DNA from: Vibrio neptunius
GTDB taxonomy: Bacteria; Pseudomonadota; Gammaproteobacteria; Enterobacterales; Vibrionaceae
DNA: 64,000 nt
Assembly: GCA_019339365.1 (NCBI GenBank)
Contig: CP079859.1
Location: 186,001-250,000, forward strand
Reading direction: 5' to 3'
Part shown: positions 1 to 9,332 of the stretch, piece by piece
Numbering within the stretch: the stretch's first letter is position 1
How the letters are laid out: every line of letters starts with the position of its first letter
Position numbers and translations under genes: made by a program
The notes under the pieces: model-generated
What the model was told of the DNA's origin: nothing
The model's input: the letters and a program-made list of their open reading frames with translations, nothing else
Database searches by the model: none

Positions 1-577
1 GTCGGTCGCCACATTCCTTACCTGTACCACCTAACGTGACGTCTTGCAGAATCGAGACGTCATTTTCCACAATTGCTGTTTCTCCAATCACAATACCTGT
101 TGCATGGTCTAGCATGATACCGTGGCCAATTTTTGCTGCTGGATGAATATCCACTTGGCACGCTACCGAAATTTGATTTTGCAGGTAAGTGGCCAGCGCA
201 ATGCGTCCTTGGCGCCATAGCCAGTTCGCCACGCGATAACCTTGCAAAGCATGATAACCTTTCAAGTACAGCAAAGGCATTGAGTACATGGAAACCGCAG
301 GATCTCGATTCACTGTGGCACAGATATCACAAGCCGCTGCCTCTGTGATCGAATGTTCTGCGTTAAACGCTTCTTCCACCACTTCACGAACCGCCATCGC
401 GGGCATAGACACTGTATTAAGCTTGTTGGCCAAAATATAGCTAAGTGCAGCGGCTAGGCTTTCATGCTTGATGATCGTCGCATGATAAAAGCTTGCTAGC
501 ATCGGCTCTTGTTCTGAGAGCTCTCGAGCTTCTCGAACGATGGCTTGCCATACTTTCTGTTTTTCACAATGTTTCAT
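1..577 (-). CDS. cysE: Serine O-acetyltransferase (3' end outside window)
   Basis: Makes O-acetylserine from serine and acetyl-CoA, the first step of cysteine synthesis in the cytoplasm. About 192 residues are visible from ATG 575-577 and the frame is open to the window edge; the family is about 270 residues, so the C-terminal part is missing. The helical N-terminal domain is followed by the start of the left-handed beta-helix, with the conserved stretch DIHPAAKIGHG and LDHATG, which hold the catalytic Asp and His, then VTLGGTGKE near the edge. It is the last gene of the rhodanese-secB-gpsA-cysE run, the same order as in E. coli, with 59 bases separating it from gpsA. Identity is secure. Confidence 0.95.
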   Translation of the reverse strand, partial: MKHCEKQKVWQAIVREARELSEQEPMLASFYHATIIKHESLAAALSYILANKLNTVSMPAMAVREVVEEAFNAEHSITEAAACDICATVNRDPAVSMYSMPLLYLKGYHALQGYRVANWLWRQGRIALATYLQNQISVACQVDIHPAAKIGHGIMLDHATGIVIGETAIVENDVSILQDVTLGGTGKECGDR

Positions 578-636
578 TTCTCAACCCTTCACCTAAGCCT
601 GCTTAAGTGTTGTTTGCCTTCCATGTCTCTGGACGC

Positions 637-1671
637 TTACGCTTCCGATTTCTTATCACGAGCAAGCAAATCTTTTGCTGCAATATGTGCATCTTTTCCT
701 TGATACAACACTTGATAAATTTGGTCAACAATTGGCATCTCGACTCCCATGCGCTGTGACAGTAGCCAAACTTCTTTAGTGTTGCGATAACCTTCAACGA
801 CCTGTCCAATCTCATCCTGAGCCGTATCTACATCTTTACCTTGCCCTAGAGCCAGGCCAAATCGACGGTTACGTGATTGGTTATCTGTACAAGTCAGAAC
901 CAGATCGCCCAGCCCAGCCATACCCATAAAGGTTTCTGGCTGAGCGCCTAATGCAGCACCAAGACGCGTCATTTCTGCGAGGCCACGAGTAATAAGAGCT
1001 GTTCTAGCGTTAGCTCCAAAGCCAATACCGTCTGACATTCCTGCACCGATCGCAATCACATTCTTAACCGCTCCACCTAACTGCATACCTGTAAAATCAC
1101 TGTTGGCATAAACACGAAACGTCTTGCTGCAATGAATTTTCTCCTGCAGTTCAGAAACAAAACTCTCATCAGGAGACGCGACTGAAATCGCCGTAGGCAT
1201 ACCTAGCGCTAGCTCCTTGGCAAACGTAGGCCCTGATAGCACAGCTAAAGAGTACTCTTCACCTAACGCTTCTATAGCCACATCTTTCAGTAGGCGCCCT
1301 GTCTCTGGCTCAAGACCTTTCGTTGCCCAGCAAATACGTGTGTCTGCTCTTAGGTGAGGTTTAATGTTGTTAAGCACGATGCCAAACACATGACTCGGTA
1401 CCACAACCAGTAAATCACGACTTGCCTGGACCGCTTTTTCTAGATCTGACTCAACGATCAGTGATTGTGGAAAATCAATACCCGGTAAGAATTCGTGATT
1501 CGCTCTATCTGACTGCAAACGTGCCATATGCTCAGGGTCATGGCCCCAAAGCACCACATTCGCGCCATTTCTCGCCAGTGAAATAGCCAGAGAGGTACCG
1601 TATGAGCCAGCACCAAGCACCGTCATAGCAATTGCTTTCCCGTAGCCGTTTTGAAAGTCTGAGTCCGTCAT
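637..1671 (-). CDS. gpsA: Glycerol-3-phosphate dehydrogenase [NAD(P)+]
   Basis: Reduces dihydroxyacetone phosphate to sn-glycerol 3-phosphate for phospholipid synthesis; cytoplasmic. The 344-residue protein has the N-terminal Rossmann motif [10 protein letters not shown] near residue 18, the [10 protein letters not shown] segment with the catalytic Lys near 205, and the [11 protein letters not shown] substrate-binding region near 265. A short non-conserved leader precedes the Rossmann fold, as in other Vibrio GpsA proteins, so a start closer to the Rossmann fold is possible. It lies between secB and cysE and is probably cotranscribed with them, although a hairpin follows secB. Confidence 0.95.
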   Translation of the reverse strand: MTDSDFQNGYGKAIAMTVLGAGSYGTSLAISLARNGANVVLWGHDPEHMARLQSDRANHEFLPGIDFPQSLIVESDLEKAVQASRDLLVVVPSHVFGIVLNNIKPHLRADTRICWATKGLEPETGRLLKDVAIEALGEEYSLAVLSGPTFAKELALGMPTAISVASPDESFVSELQEKIHCSKTFRVYANSDFTGMQLGGAVKNVIAIGAGMSDGIGFGANARTALITRGLAEMTRLGAALGAQPETFMGMAGLGDLVLTCTDNQSRNRRFGLALGQGKDVDTAQDEIGQVVEGYRNTKEVWLLSQRMGVEMPIVDQIYQVLYQGKDAHIAAKDLLARDKKSEA

Positions 1672-1754
1672 TAATCCGTCCGATCGTATTAAAAGTTTGG
1701 AAGTTGGAGCTTCGATTGATTTCGATGTAAGGCACTATTGTAGGCAATAAATAA

Positions 1755-1792
1755 AAAATGCACATCACATCCTTGGATGCTCTGTGCATTTT
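1755..1792 (-). terminator. Stem-loop after secB
   Basis: Ten-base arms AAAATGCACA and TGTGCATTTT enclose an inner CATCC/GGATG stem. On the minus strand the stem is followed by a T-rich run, so it can act as an intrinsic terminator or attenuator between secB and gpsA. Confidence 0.6.
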
Positions 1793-1821
1793 GTTGATAC
1801 CAAGAAACAGCGATAACGTAA

Positions 1822-2292
1822 TTAAGCTTCCGCAGTGCCTTCTTGCTGAGCTTGCTGCTGCAGGTAGTTCATAAACAATGCGTCAAAGTTAACTGGCGCT
1901 AAGTTCAATTGCGGGAATGTACCTTTAACCACTAGGCTAGAAATCGTTTCACGAGCGTATGGGAATAGAATGTTAGGGCAGAATGCACCTAGACAATGCG
2001 CAAGCTGGCCTGCTTCCATTTTATCAGCAGTAAAAATACCACCTTGTTGAACTTCACACAAAAACGCAGTTTCTTCTTCGTTCTTCACAGTTACAGTCAG
2101 ACGTAGAACAACTTCATAAACACCTTCACCTAGTTCACGGCTTTGGGTGTCTAGGTCTAGTTTCACATCTGGGTTCCACTCTTTTTGGAACATGTTTGGT
2201 GAATTAGGCGCTTCAAAAGAAACGTCTTTTAGGAAGATGCGTTGAATCGCAAAGTTTTGTGCGTCTTGTTGTTGTGGTGCTGCTTCAGCCAT
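1822..2292 (-). CDS. secB: Protein-export chaperone SecB
   Basis: Cytoplasmic tetrameric chaperone that keeps preproteins unfolded and hands them to SecA. At 156 residues it has the usual length. It contains the conserved [17 protein letters not shown] segment near residue 13 and the C-terminal [12 protein letters not shown] segment near 110 and [10 protein letters not shown] near 132. It lies between a membrane rhodanese and gpsA, the standard gammaproteobacterial context. Confidence 0.97.
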   Translation of the reverse strand: MAEAAPQQQDAQNFAIQRIFLKDVSFEAPNSPNMFQKEWNPDVKLDLDTQSRELGEGVYEVVLRLTVTVKNEEETAFLCEVQQGGIFTADKMEAGQLAHCLGAFCPNILFPYARETISSLVVKGTFPQLNLAPVNFDALFMNYLQQQAQQEGTAEA

Positions 2293-2395
2293 TTTGAAAT
2301 CCTTTAATAATCAATTTTCTAGGAGACTAGACGAGAGAGATTGCTATTACTAGGCTTCTCATAAAATTCGTGGAAATGTCCACACCTCTCTTTAA

Positions 2396-2423
2396 CAAAC
2401 GCTGTTTTTTCAATCAGCGTTTG
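2396..2423 (-). other. Stem-loop between rhodanese gene and secB
   Basis: Nine-base arms CAAACGCTG and CAGCGTTTG surround a ten-base T-rich loop just downstream of the rhodanese stop. There is no good T run after the stem on the minus strand, so it is at most a weak terminator or an mRNA-processing hairpin. Confidence 0.4.
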
Positions 2424-2440
2424 CAGAAAAACCACTCAGT

Positions 2441-2875
2441 TTATTTTTTGCCTTTCACTAACGGCAAGTTTGCTTCACTCCAAGCAAGCAGGCCATTCTT
2501 CAGCAAACTGACATTTTCAAAACCAGCTTTGACGAGAAGATTAGCACTCTCTGGCGCCGTATTGCCTGTTTTGCATACCACTATGATTGGGTTAGATTTT
2601 TGGTTTTCAAGGCTGCCAAAGTTACCAGCTTTGATATCAGAAGGTAAAATGTGAACTGCATCAGTAATATGTCCATTGCGGAACTCATCTTTACTACGGA
2701 TATCAACAACAACACCATTTTCACGGTTCATTAGGTGCGTCGTTTGTGATGCAGTGATCTCTTTGTACGCTGCTGTCGTTGACTTAACAATATTCACAAT
2801 AAGGGCAACCAGTAGACCAACCCATACTAGAGAGAGAATCATGTTCTCTTGAAAAAATGCGATGTATTCTTGCAT
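2441..2875 (-). CDS. Membrane-anchored rhodanese-like protein (YibN type)
   Basis: 144 residues: one N-terminal membrane segment (about residues 12-30, LSLVWVGLLVALIVNIV) followed by a single rhodanese domain with VVDIRSKDEF near 54 and the active-site loop CKTGNT near 101, with the catalytic Cys present. Rhodanese domains transfer sulfur or sense thiols; the true substrate of YibN is not known. It is the first gene of the secB-gpsA-cysE run. Class and topology are clear; physiological role is not. Confidence 0.88.
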   Translation of the reverse strand: MQEYIAFFQENMILSLVWVGLLVALIVNIVKSTTAAYKEITASQTTHLMNRENGVVVDIRSKDEFRNGHITDAVHILPSDIKAGNFGSLENQKSNPIIVVCKTGNTAPESANLLVKAGFENVSLLKNGLLAWSEANLPLVKGKK

Positions 2876-2895
2876 GTCCTGTGCTCTTCAATAAT

Positions 2896-2921
2896 AGAGC
2901 TGCTCAATTCTAAGCAGCTCT
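2896..2921. other. Inverted repeat between wzz1 and rhodanese gene
   Basis: Perfect nine-base arms AGAGCTGCT and AGCAGCTCT with an eight-base loop, downstream of the wzz1 stop on the minus strand. Only a short T-rich tail follows, so it may be a weak terminator for the export operon or a hairpin in the rhodanese leader. Confidence 0.45.
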
Positions 2922-2997
2922 GGACTAAAATTCAGACTGGGAGTATAGCGGGGATAAGAACTTAAGGCGAGAGTGCCTTAAGTAATAGGAAGAATAG

Positions 2998-3975
2998 CTA
3001 GTCATTTTCTCTATGAAATGCATAACGAGCAAGCACAATCGCAACACCCAGCATAGTCCCAAGCAGCATTATGAGTATACATATCAGAGCCCTCTTCGGA
3101 CCAACTTCTTCTTCAGGTACTACAGGAGGGTCGATAACTTTAAACGCATATTCATCCTTTACTTCAGCCAACATAAGAGTTTTAGTTTGCTCTTCAATGA
3201 GTTGATAGAATACATTCTGCATATCGACGACTTTGGTTCTGTCCAACTGCTGTTCAAGGTATTCAATATTACGATTGGTGTCTGTTAAAGATTCTTCTTT
3301 CATCCAAGAGTTTAGCTCTTTCACCAACCATTGAGTCCATTGCTGCGCCACATATAGAGATAGGTGGGTAATACTGACGGTGACAATACCAGTATCTTTA
3401 GCTTCAGAGACATCTAATATACTTTTAAATGCTTTGTAGGCCTCCCAAACCGTCGGCTCTAATGATTTTTCAGGATCTTCCGGATCATGGAGCCAACGAA
3501 TACCATCATAAAGTTCAGGATCAAGTAAAAGCTTGTTGTTCTCTTTGTCCCACGATTTGGTTGCCATCAAAATAGGGAGCAAAGCATATTTATCAATAAA
3601 TGCATTGATAAACTTGCGAGATTCCAGCGTGGCCAAAGACAAAGACTTATCATCTGTTTTTCCACCCACCACATTAATTCCAGCCAAGGAAGCTAAGCCC
3701 CCAAATTGGCTCGCCATTGCAGCAAGCCCGCCAACTTTTTCATCATTTGAAGCAACCAAAGTGGCAGACGCTCGGTAAGTATTCGGTTGTGATAACGCAA
3801 ATACAAGACCGCCTAACGCAAATAGGAAAGTAGTAGCCACCACTATCCACTTGCCTCTCCACAGAGTAAGGAACACTTGCCGTAGATCTATTTCATCGCT
3901 AGTAATTGGCAAGTTTTGAACTTGGGTGAAATTATTTTCATGGATAATTGGCTTATTCATAATATCTTCTTGCAT
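2998..3975 (-). CDS. wzz: Wzz-family polysaccharide co-polymerase (first copy)
   Basis: Inner-membrane chain-length regulator for O-antigen or capsule. The 325 residues have the Wzz layout: short cytosolic N-terminus with SDEIDLRQVFLTLWRGKW, TM1 at about residues 41-60, a large periplasmic coiled domain, and a C-terminal TM2 (LICILIMLLGTMLGVAIVL) ending in a charged tail. The ATG at 3975 is preceded by GAGGGAG at suitable spacing and is preferred over the internal ATG at 3960. It follows the SLBB export gene by 37 bases and ends a wzi-wbfF-wzz unit. A second copy lies at 38726-39867 with a closely similar N-terminal signature. Confidence 0.88.
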   Translation of the reverse strand: MQEDIMNKPIIHENNFTQVQNLPITSDEIDLRQVFLTLWRGKWIVVATTFLFALGGLVFALSQPNTYRASATLVASNDEKVGGLAAMASQFGGLASLAGINVVGGKTDDKSLSLATLESRKFINAFIDKYALLPILMATKSWDKENNKLLLDPELYDGIRWLHDPEDPEKSLEPTVWEAYKAFKSILDVSEAKDTGIVTVSITHLSLYVAQQWTQWLVKELNSWMKEESLTDTNRNIEYLEQQLDRTKVVDMQNVFYQLIEEQTKTLMLAEVKDEYAFKVIDPPVVPEEEVGPKRALICILIMLLGTMLGVAIVLARYAFHREND

Positions 3976-4012
3976 ATGAAACTCCCTCAGTTTGAGAGAG
4001 TTTATAAACTAA

Positions 4013-6763
4013 TTAATTCTTTACAGCGCTCCAGGCCACACCAATTTGATACAAGATTTGTGTCGCTGATGTCAGTGTGCTCAAGCCATCTAGGTAATCG
4101 GTGTCTAGCGGTACGATTATAGTATCTCCAGGCTCCAGAGGATTAGATTTACGACTGAACCAAAATGAATTATTGGGCAACATGACAGAACCATCAGCAC
4201 GAACAACATAAATTCGGTCGGTATCCGCCTGCTTTTTGGTCCCACCTGCAGAAGATATATAATCTTCGATCGTCATTCCGGGAGTAAAAGTGTGGTTCGA
4301 GGTAAACTGAACTTCACCCATTACGCTGACAATTGGCTGCCTAGCTGGTACATACAACTTGTCGCCTTTCTCGACAATAATGTCAGCATTGATATTTCCA
4401 GCTAACGCTTCAGGCAAGTTAATCACTAAGCGTCCAATGGCTTCCGTAGATGCTAGCTCATCAGCAATAGTCATCGCTTCCGTTGGACTAGTGGTATAAG
4501 TAGCGCTTGAGTTCTGGCGACGAAGCGCTAAATTACCAATTTCTTGTTTCAATTGAAGATTGAGTAGTTTTAACCGCTCTTCCTCTTGGCGACGCAGATT
4601 TTCACGACTGAATACCGCTCCTTGTGCATAGGCAAACTGAGTTAATCCACCTGCTCGCTCTATAAGATCTTGAATCGTCTCTCCGCGCTGGAACGTATAG
4701 GTTCCCGGGAAAACAACCTCACCTTGTAATTCAATTGAATTACCACGCTGCCAGTTTGGTTGAGTCTTGATAACAATATGATCTTGCGCCTGAATATTAA
4801 GTTCTTCTTGACCACTTAAAATCTCATTAGGGGAAAAAGAGTGATGCTCGACAACAAAATCTTGTTTTATTTTCTTCGAACGGCTCAACTCAGCACTGTA
4901 TAAAAACGCTTGTTCAGCAAAGCCACCAGCAGCAACGATTATTTTCTCAAAGCTGGTATTCTCTGTTAACGGGTAGACACCTGGATATTTTACCGCACCA
5001 GTCACTTCGATGATTTTAGCTTGCTCTGTAAGACTAGCCTGTGCTTTAAGTCTTTCAATGATTGGTTTTAACAATGATTCGCGACTAGACATGCGAAAAT
5101 CATCCGCAATAGCAAATTTATCATCGTCCGCAATATCGAGTTTCTTTTGCTGCTCTTTTTCTACCAGCGCGCCTGTTGCTGAATCCAGAACCATAACGCT
5201 CTTAGAATTATAGGATGGCAATGGCGTTCTCAATTGCGATTGTGTTTGCGATTGTACTGACTCAGTTGGGATAGATTGAGCTTGGAATTGCTCATTTGTA
5301 TTCTTCTCGACAGTCTCAGTGAGCTTAGTCATTCGTTTTAAATTGGTAGACTTTTGCTCTCTGTACCAATAGTCAACATTGAGACCATTATCAAATACAA
5401 ATAGTTGGTCACCTTTTTGAAGAGAGAAATTGTCGCTTGTGCTCGGTGAATTGAAAATCTCACCTAAATCAAACTGCCACACGCTGATATGACGACTTTC
5501 GGGTTCTTCTCTAACGAGCAACGCATAAGACAGATCGGCATTCTCTTTAACGTCAACGCGACTGATCACATCACTGATCCTAAGCCCCTTTTTATATTGA
5601 TATGCACCTTGGCGGAATAGCTCGCCACGAAGTGCAATCGCATTCTCAAGCTTCTCCCCTGTGTGTAACAATGAGACTTCATCACCAGCTTGCAACTTAA
5701 ACGTTTTTCCATGCTGTGATGATAAGTCTAATGTCAGCTGCTCAATACCCTTTGAGCTACGTCTTTTTACGCTCACTTTTGATAAATAGGCACTAGGCAA
5801 AGCACCACCAGCGACATTGATTAAGTCATTTAAACGACTGTCTATCTTAAGCTCATAATGAGCGGGGCGAAGTACTTCTCCTTTGATAACAATATCAGAT
5901 TTCTTTGCCGGGACGAGAATAGTGTCTCCCGCTTGTAACCGAATGTCTTGACGAGAATCTCCATTAACTATCAAGTCATAGGCATCAAATGTAACAACCG
6001 TTTTGCCAAGTCGTTTTACTTTAATGTTTCTCAAACTGCCCGTTAACTTTATCCCTCCTGCTGCAATCAAAGCTTGAGATAAAGTAGTCAGTCCATTGAC
6101 ATTGTAGGCACCAGGCTGTTTAACATCACCAGTCACAAACACCTGCATTGTTCTCATGGCGCTCAAAGAAACGACCGCTTCAACACCAATAGACTTGCGT
6201 TGAATAAGAGATGCCACGTAGTTCTTCAACTCACTAAACGTTTGCCCTGCCACATACTCAGGACCGTATTCAGGGATATTGAGTTTGCCCTCTCCATCAA
6301 TTTTTAACTTTAAGTCGCTATAAGATTTTCCGTAAAGTTGGATTCGGACTTCATCCCCTGGAGCAATAATGTAGTCATGGGGAACAGGCAAATGTTCGAC
6401 TGGCGTAAAGTCTAATGAATTACCAGAGAAAACATCATAACCAAAATAAGGCAATTCAGTTGAACTCCCACTATTCTCATATTCCCTATCAGTTTGAATG
6501 CCTTTCTTTGGAGCTTCAGTTGCTCTCTCCGGCTTCTTAATTTCGGGTGTATCGAGATCTGAACTCGAAGAAGGCACACCAAGAGAATCAATTGACGAAA
6601 GATCCATACCCAGTTGCCGAGCAAGCTGTTCTTGTTGGGTCTTAGGAAGAGATTTGAACTGATTAATCTGCGCTTGAGTTGGCATTGCAGCATTGACACT
6701 CGCACTTAGGAGTATTGAGGCGGCCAACATGTGTGTATTAAACTTCAATGTTGTGGTACTCAT
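4013..6763 (-). CDS. wbfF: Large polysaccharide export protein with SLBB repeats (WbfF/OtnA, Wza-like)
   Basis: 916-residue periplasmic/outer-membrane export protein. A signal peptide (about residues 1-26, ending SASVNAA, no lipobox Cys) is followed by the poly-export domain around residue 130 (YIIAPGDEVRIQLYGKSY) and several SLBB modules recognisable as repeated GxVxxPGxY/GDTxxVP units near residues 212, 285, 590, 680 and 815. It is far longer than Wza (about 380 residues) because of the extra SLBB repeats, as in the OtnA/WbfF proteins of V. cholerae O139-type capsule loci. It sits between a Wzi-like gene and wzz, which supports a role in surface polysaccharide export. The symbol is by family resemblance. 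Confidence 0.85.
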   Translation of the reverse strand: MSTTTLKFNTHMLAASILLSASVNAAMPTQAQINQFKSLPKTQQEQLARQLGMDLSSIDSLGVPSSSSDLDTPEIKKPERATEAPKKGIQTDREYENSGSSTELPYFGYDVFSGNSLDFTPVEHLPVPHDYIIAPGDEVRIQLYGKSYSDLKLKIDGEGKLNIPEYGPEYVAGQTFSELKNYVASLIQRKSIGVEAVVSLSAMRTMQVFVTGDVKQPGAYNVNGLTTLSQALIAAGGIKLTGSLRNIKVKRLGKTVVTFDAYDLIVNGDSRQDIRLQAGDTILVPAKKSDIVIKGEVLRPAHYELKIDSRLNDLINVAGGALPSAYLSKVSVKRRSSKGIEQLTLDLSSQHGKTFKLQAGDEVSLLHTGEKLENAIALRGELFRQGAYQYKKGLRISDVISRVDVKENADLSYALLVREEPESRHISVWQFDLGEIFNSPSTSDNFSLQKGDQLFVFDNGLNVDYWYREQKSTNLKRMTKLTETVEKNTNEQFQAQSIPTESVQSQTQSQLRTPLPSYNSKSVMVLDSATGALVEKEQQKKLDIADDDKFAIADDFRMSSRESLLKPIIERLKAQASLTEQAKIIEVTGAVKYPGVYPLTENTSFEKIIVAAGGFAEQAFLYSAELSRSKKIKQDFVVEHHSFSPNEILSGQEELNIQAQDHIVIKTQPNWQRGNSIELQGEVVFPGTYTFQRGETIQDLIERAGGLTQFAYAQGAVFSRENLRRQEEERLKLLNLQLKQEIGNLALRRQNSSATYTTSPTEAMTIADELASTEAIGRLVINLPEALAGNINADIIVEKGDKLYVPARQPIVSVMGEVQFTSNHTFTPGMTIEDYISSAGGTKKQADTDRIYVVRADGSVMLPNNSFWFSRKSNPLEPGDTIIVPLDTDYLDGLSTLTSATQILYQIGVAWSAVKN

Positions 6764-6799
6764 TAAATTATATAATCTTCTCTGGTGTTTACGACACAG

Positions 6800-8064
6800 T
6801 TAAAACCTGAATTCATACATAGAACCAAATACCATCTCACTTTCACGGGTATCTTTATTGAGATAGTCGGCACTAAGGCTAACTCTTCCTTGTAGCGCTG
6901 GAAGCTGATAAGCCAATTGGTATTGTTCCTGTTTATTATTTTTGTCATCCAACAAATGTTTACTTACAAAGGTTGCGGAAACCTGATGGTCATTGGCAAG
7001 CTGAAGATAACTACTCAAAGACAAACTACTTTCATTCAGATAACTCGACTGGAGGTAATTATCAATTTTTTTACTGAAAATTAATTCACTCTCCTGTGAA
7101 GTTAATGACTGATATTCTACAGACATACGCAACGAACTTCCGAATACAGGTCGATGACCAGTCCAGCCTATGAGATACGCGCCTAATCCACTATCCTTTT
7201 GTGCAGAAGCGAGCTCAGCATAAAGACCATGCTGCACATTGTTAACTTGGGGTAAAGTAAGCTTTACATCGACAGCCGTTTGCTGTTGATGACTAGAAAC
7301 TTGCTGCTGACTCGCCTCAAACCAATAATGTTGTGTCAAGCCCAATTCTAGCCACGAATTTAGTTTACCAGCATATCTTAATGAAGTTCTGTAATCATAG
7401 TCTAGGTCTTCTAACTTGGAAGTCACAATATTCAGGCTCCACACTCCCAGAAAAGGATTGTCTCCTATCCAGCTAAGAGCAGCATCTAAATCACGTCCAG
7501 ACGTTGATAAAATGAGACTGTGATTCCAACCGTGCCCCCACCACCTAGGTAACATACCCACATCGAATAACGTACGACCAGCATTTAGGGCAATGTAACT
7601 GTTTTTAAAAGAAAGCTCTTGGTCGCTAGCGTTGTCTAGATACGAAGAGTTAAGCCGGAATGCATAACTGTTAGCGAGATGCTCATAGCTCGCTTCCATC
7701 ACCCACTTGTCACGGTCCACATCGGAAAACCAGCCATTGTTTAGATCTTTGTTGCCACCAGAAATAGCAAAGCGACGATTGCCTCGATTAAGCTTGGCGG
7801 TCTGTAGAGCGTAGTTCAAGTGGCCAAGTTCGGCATCTAAGTAACCAGAGGGTTCGATGACATGATCACCATCGGCAATAGATGACCAACGTAATGGAAA
7901 TGTACTAGTCACTCCGTTAAGCACACCTCCATCACTTAGCGCTAGCATTGAGGACCTTAAAAAGGATCGTTGGCTTCGATCCAAGGAGAAGAATAGACAT
8001 AGGTATTCATTAAAAAGATAGATGTAAATGATATGGATATTCCAAGCCTATCAATCCTTCGCAT
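6800..8064 (-). pseudogene. Capsule assembly Wzi-family outer-membrane protein, one-base frameshift near the N-terminus
   Basis: The main open frame (6800-7984) gives about 390 residues of a beta-barrel protein with the Wzi-family stretch LPRWWGHGWNHSLILS and a terminal aromatic F. It lacks a signal peptide because the frame breaks. ATG 8062-8064, preceded by AGAAGGA, opens a short frame coding MRRIDRLGISISFTS and onward through a signal peptide to SSPWIEANDPF, then stops; the Wzi consensus FLRSS continues in the next frame. One extra A in the A5 run at 7959-7963 (plus strand) would join them. Either a sequencing error, a slippage-prone site or a recent mutation. Divergent from yjbEFGH and upstream of wbfF, so probably needed for capsule attachment. 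Confidence 0.75.
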
Positions 8065-8241
8065 ATGTCCTTCTTTTGTCTCTGCATCGATATGAAACAC
8101 GAGCAATTCAATGTTGGTTAGCTTCGTTTTAGCTCATTATAAAGGGCGTTATGGATTAAGCAATCCACCATACTGTGATCACCTTGCATTAAAGAAATTT
8201 AAATTTTTACAGATATAACAAAGTGAAATAGAATCAAAACT

Positions 8242-8261
8242 GGAACAAACTAATTTGTTCC
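8242..8261. promoter_or_regulatory. Operator-like palindrome between the wzi-like gene and yjbE
   Basis: Perfect eight-base arms GGAACAAA and TTTGTTCC around CTAA, in the shared region between two divergent polysaccharide units. The symmetry and position fit a dimeric regulator site; I do not recognise the regulator. The region 8065-8300 holds no gene. Confidence 0.45.
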
Positions 8262-8276
8262 GACATCGATGTTAAA

Positions 8277-8290
8277 TTGTAAATTTACAA
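8277..8290. promoter_or_regulatory. Palindrome touching the yjbE ribosome binding site
   Basis: TTGTAAATTTACAA is a perfect 14-base palindrome whose right end merges with the AAGGAAAA ribosome binding site of yjbE, ten bases before its ATG. It could be a repressor site or a small hairpin limiting translation. Confidence 0.4.
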
Positions 8291-8300
8291 GGAAAACTCA

Positions 8301-8573
8301 ATGAAGAAAATTGCTCTAACCATGTTAGTTGCATTATGTGCATCAACTGGCGCTTTCGCTGAAGAAAGTTCTACAGCAAGCACCGCAGGTAGTTCTGCTG
8401 GCGGTTCTGCTGCTGGTGGCACAGCTGCTGGCTCAACCGCTGCTGCTTCTACTGCCGCAGCAGGCGTAGCGACAACAACTGCGGTAGCAGTAGGCGCAGC
8501 CGTTGCTGTAGCCGCCGTTGCCGTAGCAGCATCAGATAACGATGGCACAACAGGTACTACTGGTACTAACTAG
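8301..8573 (+). CDS. yjbE: YjbE-like Ala/Ser/Gly/Thr-rich secreted small protein
   Basis: 90 residues: a clear signal peptide (MKKIALTMLVALCASTGAFA) and then a low-complexity tail made almost only of Ala, Gly, Ser, Thr and Val, ending in Asp/Gly/Thr repeats. The composition, size and place directly before yjbFGH match YjbE/GfcA of the exopolysaccharide operon of E. coli; the function is unknown. AAGGAAAA precedes the ATG. A strong terminator lies just after it, so it can be made separately from yjbFGH. The antisense frame is open only because of the Ala-rich composition. Confidence 0.8.
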   Translation: MKKIALTMLVALCASTGAFAEESSTASTAGSSAGGSAAGGTAAGSTAAASTAAAGVATTTAVAVGAAVAVAAVAVAASDNDGTTGTTGTN

Positions 8574-8590
8574 TTAGTACTTCTAATAAT

Positions 8591-8626
8591 AAACACCCTT
8601 AGCAGCTTTGCTAAGGGTGTTTTTTT
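8591..8626 (+). terminator. Strong intrinsic terminator inside the yjb operon
   Basis: ACACCCTTAGCA and TGCTAAGGGTGT arms with a loop of about four bases, followed by seven T. It lies between yjbE and yjbF, which suggests that yjbFGH are reached only by read-through or from a further promoter. Confidence 0.88.
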
Positions 8627-8655
8627 GCGATATTTATTAGTTCTGAGTTTTCAAG

Positions 8656-9327
8656 ATGACAGCATATAAGGCAACTGCACTATTTATAGTTATAGCGACT
8701 TTGTTCACATTATTAACGGGATGTACACAACGTTTCGCTGACACTAACGCGACTTTAAAGGAAGCCTTTTGGGGCTTTGAAGATGTGAATTTAAAGAAAG
8801 AAACAATCGAAAAAATACCCTATGCTAGTAGCTATTTCAAAATTAATGATGGACCACAAATTTTTATGGTGCTTGCATTTGTTGAAAAGAATCCACAATC
8901 CGGAAAAACTCAGCATAAGTGGCTATCCAATGACAAAGCGATGATTGTTACCGAAGAGGGCCGTATTGTTAAAACATACAATCTTCCAGATGCAAACTTA
9001 AGTAGTAAAGTCTCTTCTGAGAACATGACACATTTTAATAACCCTCAATATTATTGGACTTCTGTTTATGACTGGCAGCCTGACTATCAATACAACCATC
9101 AAGCGAAAATTACCACCGAATCTGTAGCCACAATACAGTTAAACTCTGTATTGTGGTCTCAAAAGGTCAACATCTGGCAAGAATACATTTCATTTGAGAA
9201 ATTGGATAAGACCATGCAAAGCACTTATTGGGTAAATGACAATGGAGATGTACTGAAATCGGCCCAATGGGTCATTCCAGACCAGCTTTTCATCGAGCAA
9301 GAAATACTCAAGCCATATAAAGGATGA
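8656..9327 (+). CDS. yjbF: YjbF/GfcB-family lipoprotein
   Basis: 223 residues. N-terminal lipoprotein signal with lipobox LLTGC at about residues 19-23, so it should be lipid-anchored. The rest is a compact domain rich in aromatic residues (YYWTSVYDWQPDYQY near 135) of the YjbF/GfcB group, which accompanies outer-membrane steps of exopolysaccharide or capsule export. The end overlaps the first possible start of yjbG, indicating coupled translation. The exact molecular role of the family is not known. Confidence 0.85.
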   Translation: MTAYKATALFIVIATLFTLLTGCTQRFADTNATLKEAFWGFEDVNLKKETIEKIPYASSYFKINDGPQIFMVLAFVEKNPQSGKTQHKWLSNDKAMIVTEEGRIVKTYNLPDANLSSKVSSENMTHFNNPQYYWTSVYDWQPDYQYNHQAKITTESVATIQLNSVLWSQKVNIWQEYISFEKLDKTMQSTYWVNDNGDVLKSAQWVIPDQLFIEQEILKPYKG

Positions 9328-9332
9328 TCTTG

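Noticed and set aside
8113..8160. JUMPstart/ops-like sequence (TGGTTAGCT ... AGGGCGTTATG) upstream of yjbE
   Set aside because: Only partial similarity; the core GGCGGTAG is not matched, so RfaH control cannot be supported.
8285..8548. Open frame antisense to yjbE
   Set aside because: Ala/Val/Pro-rich mirror of the low-complexity yjbE sequence, no own start signals.
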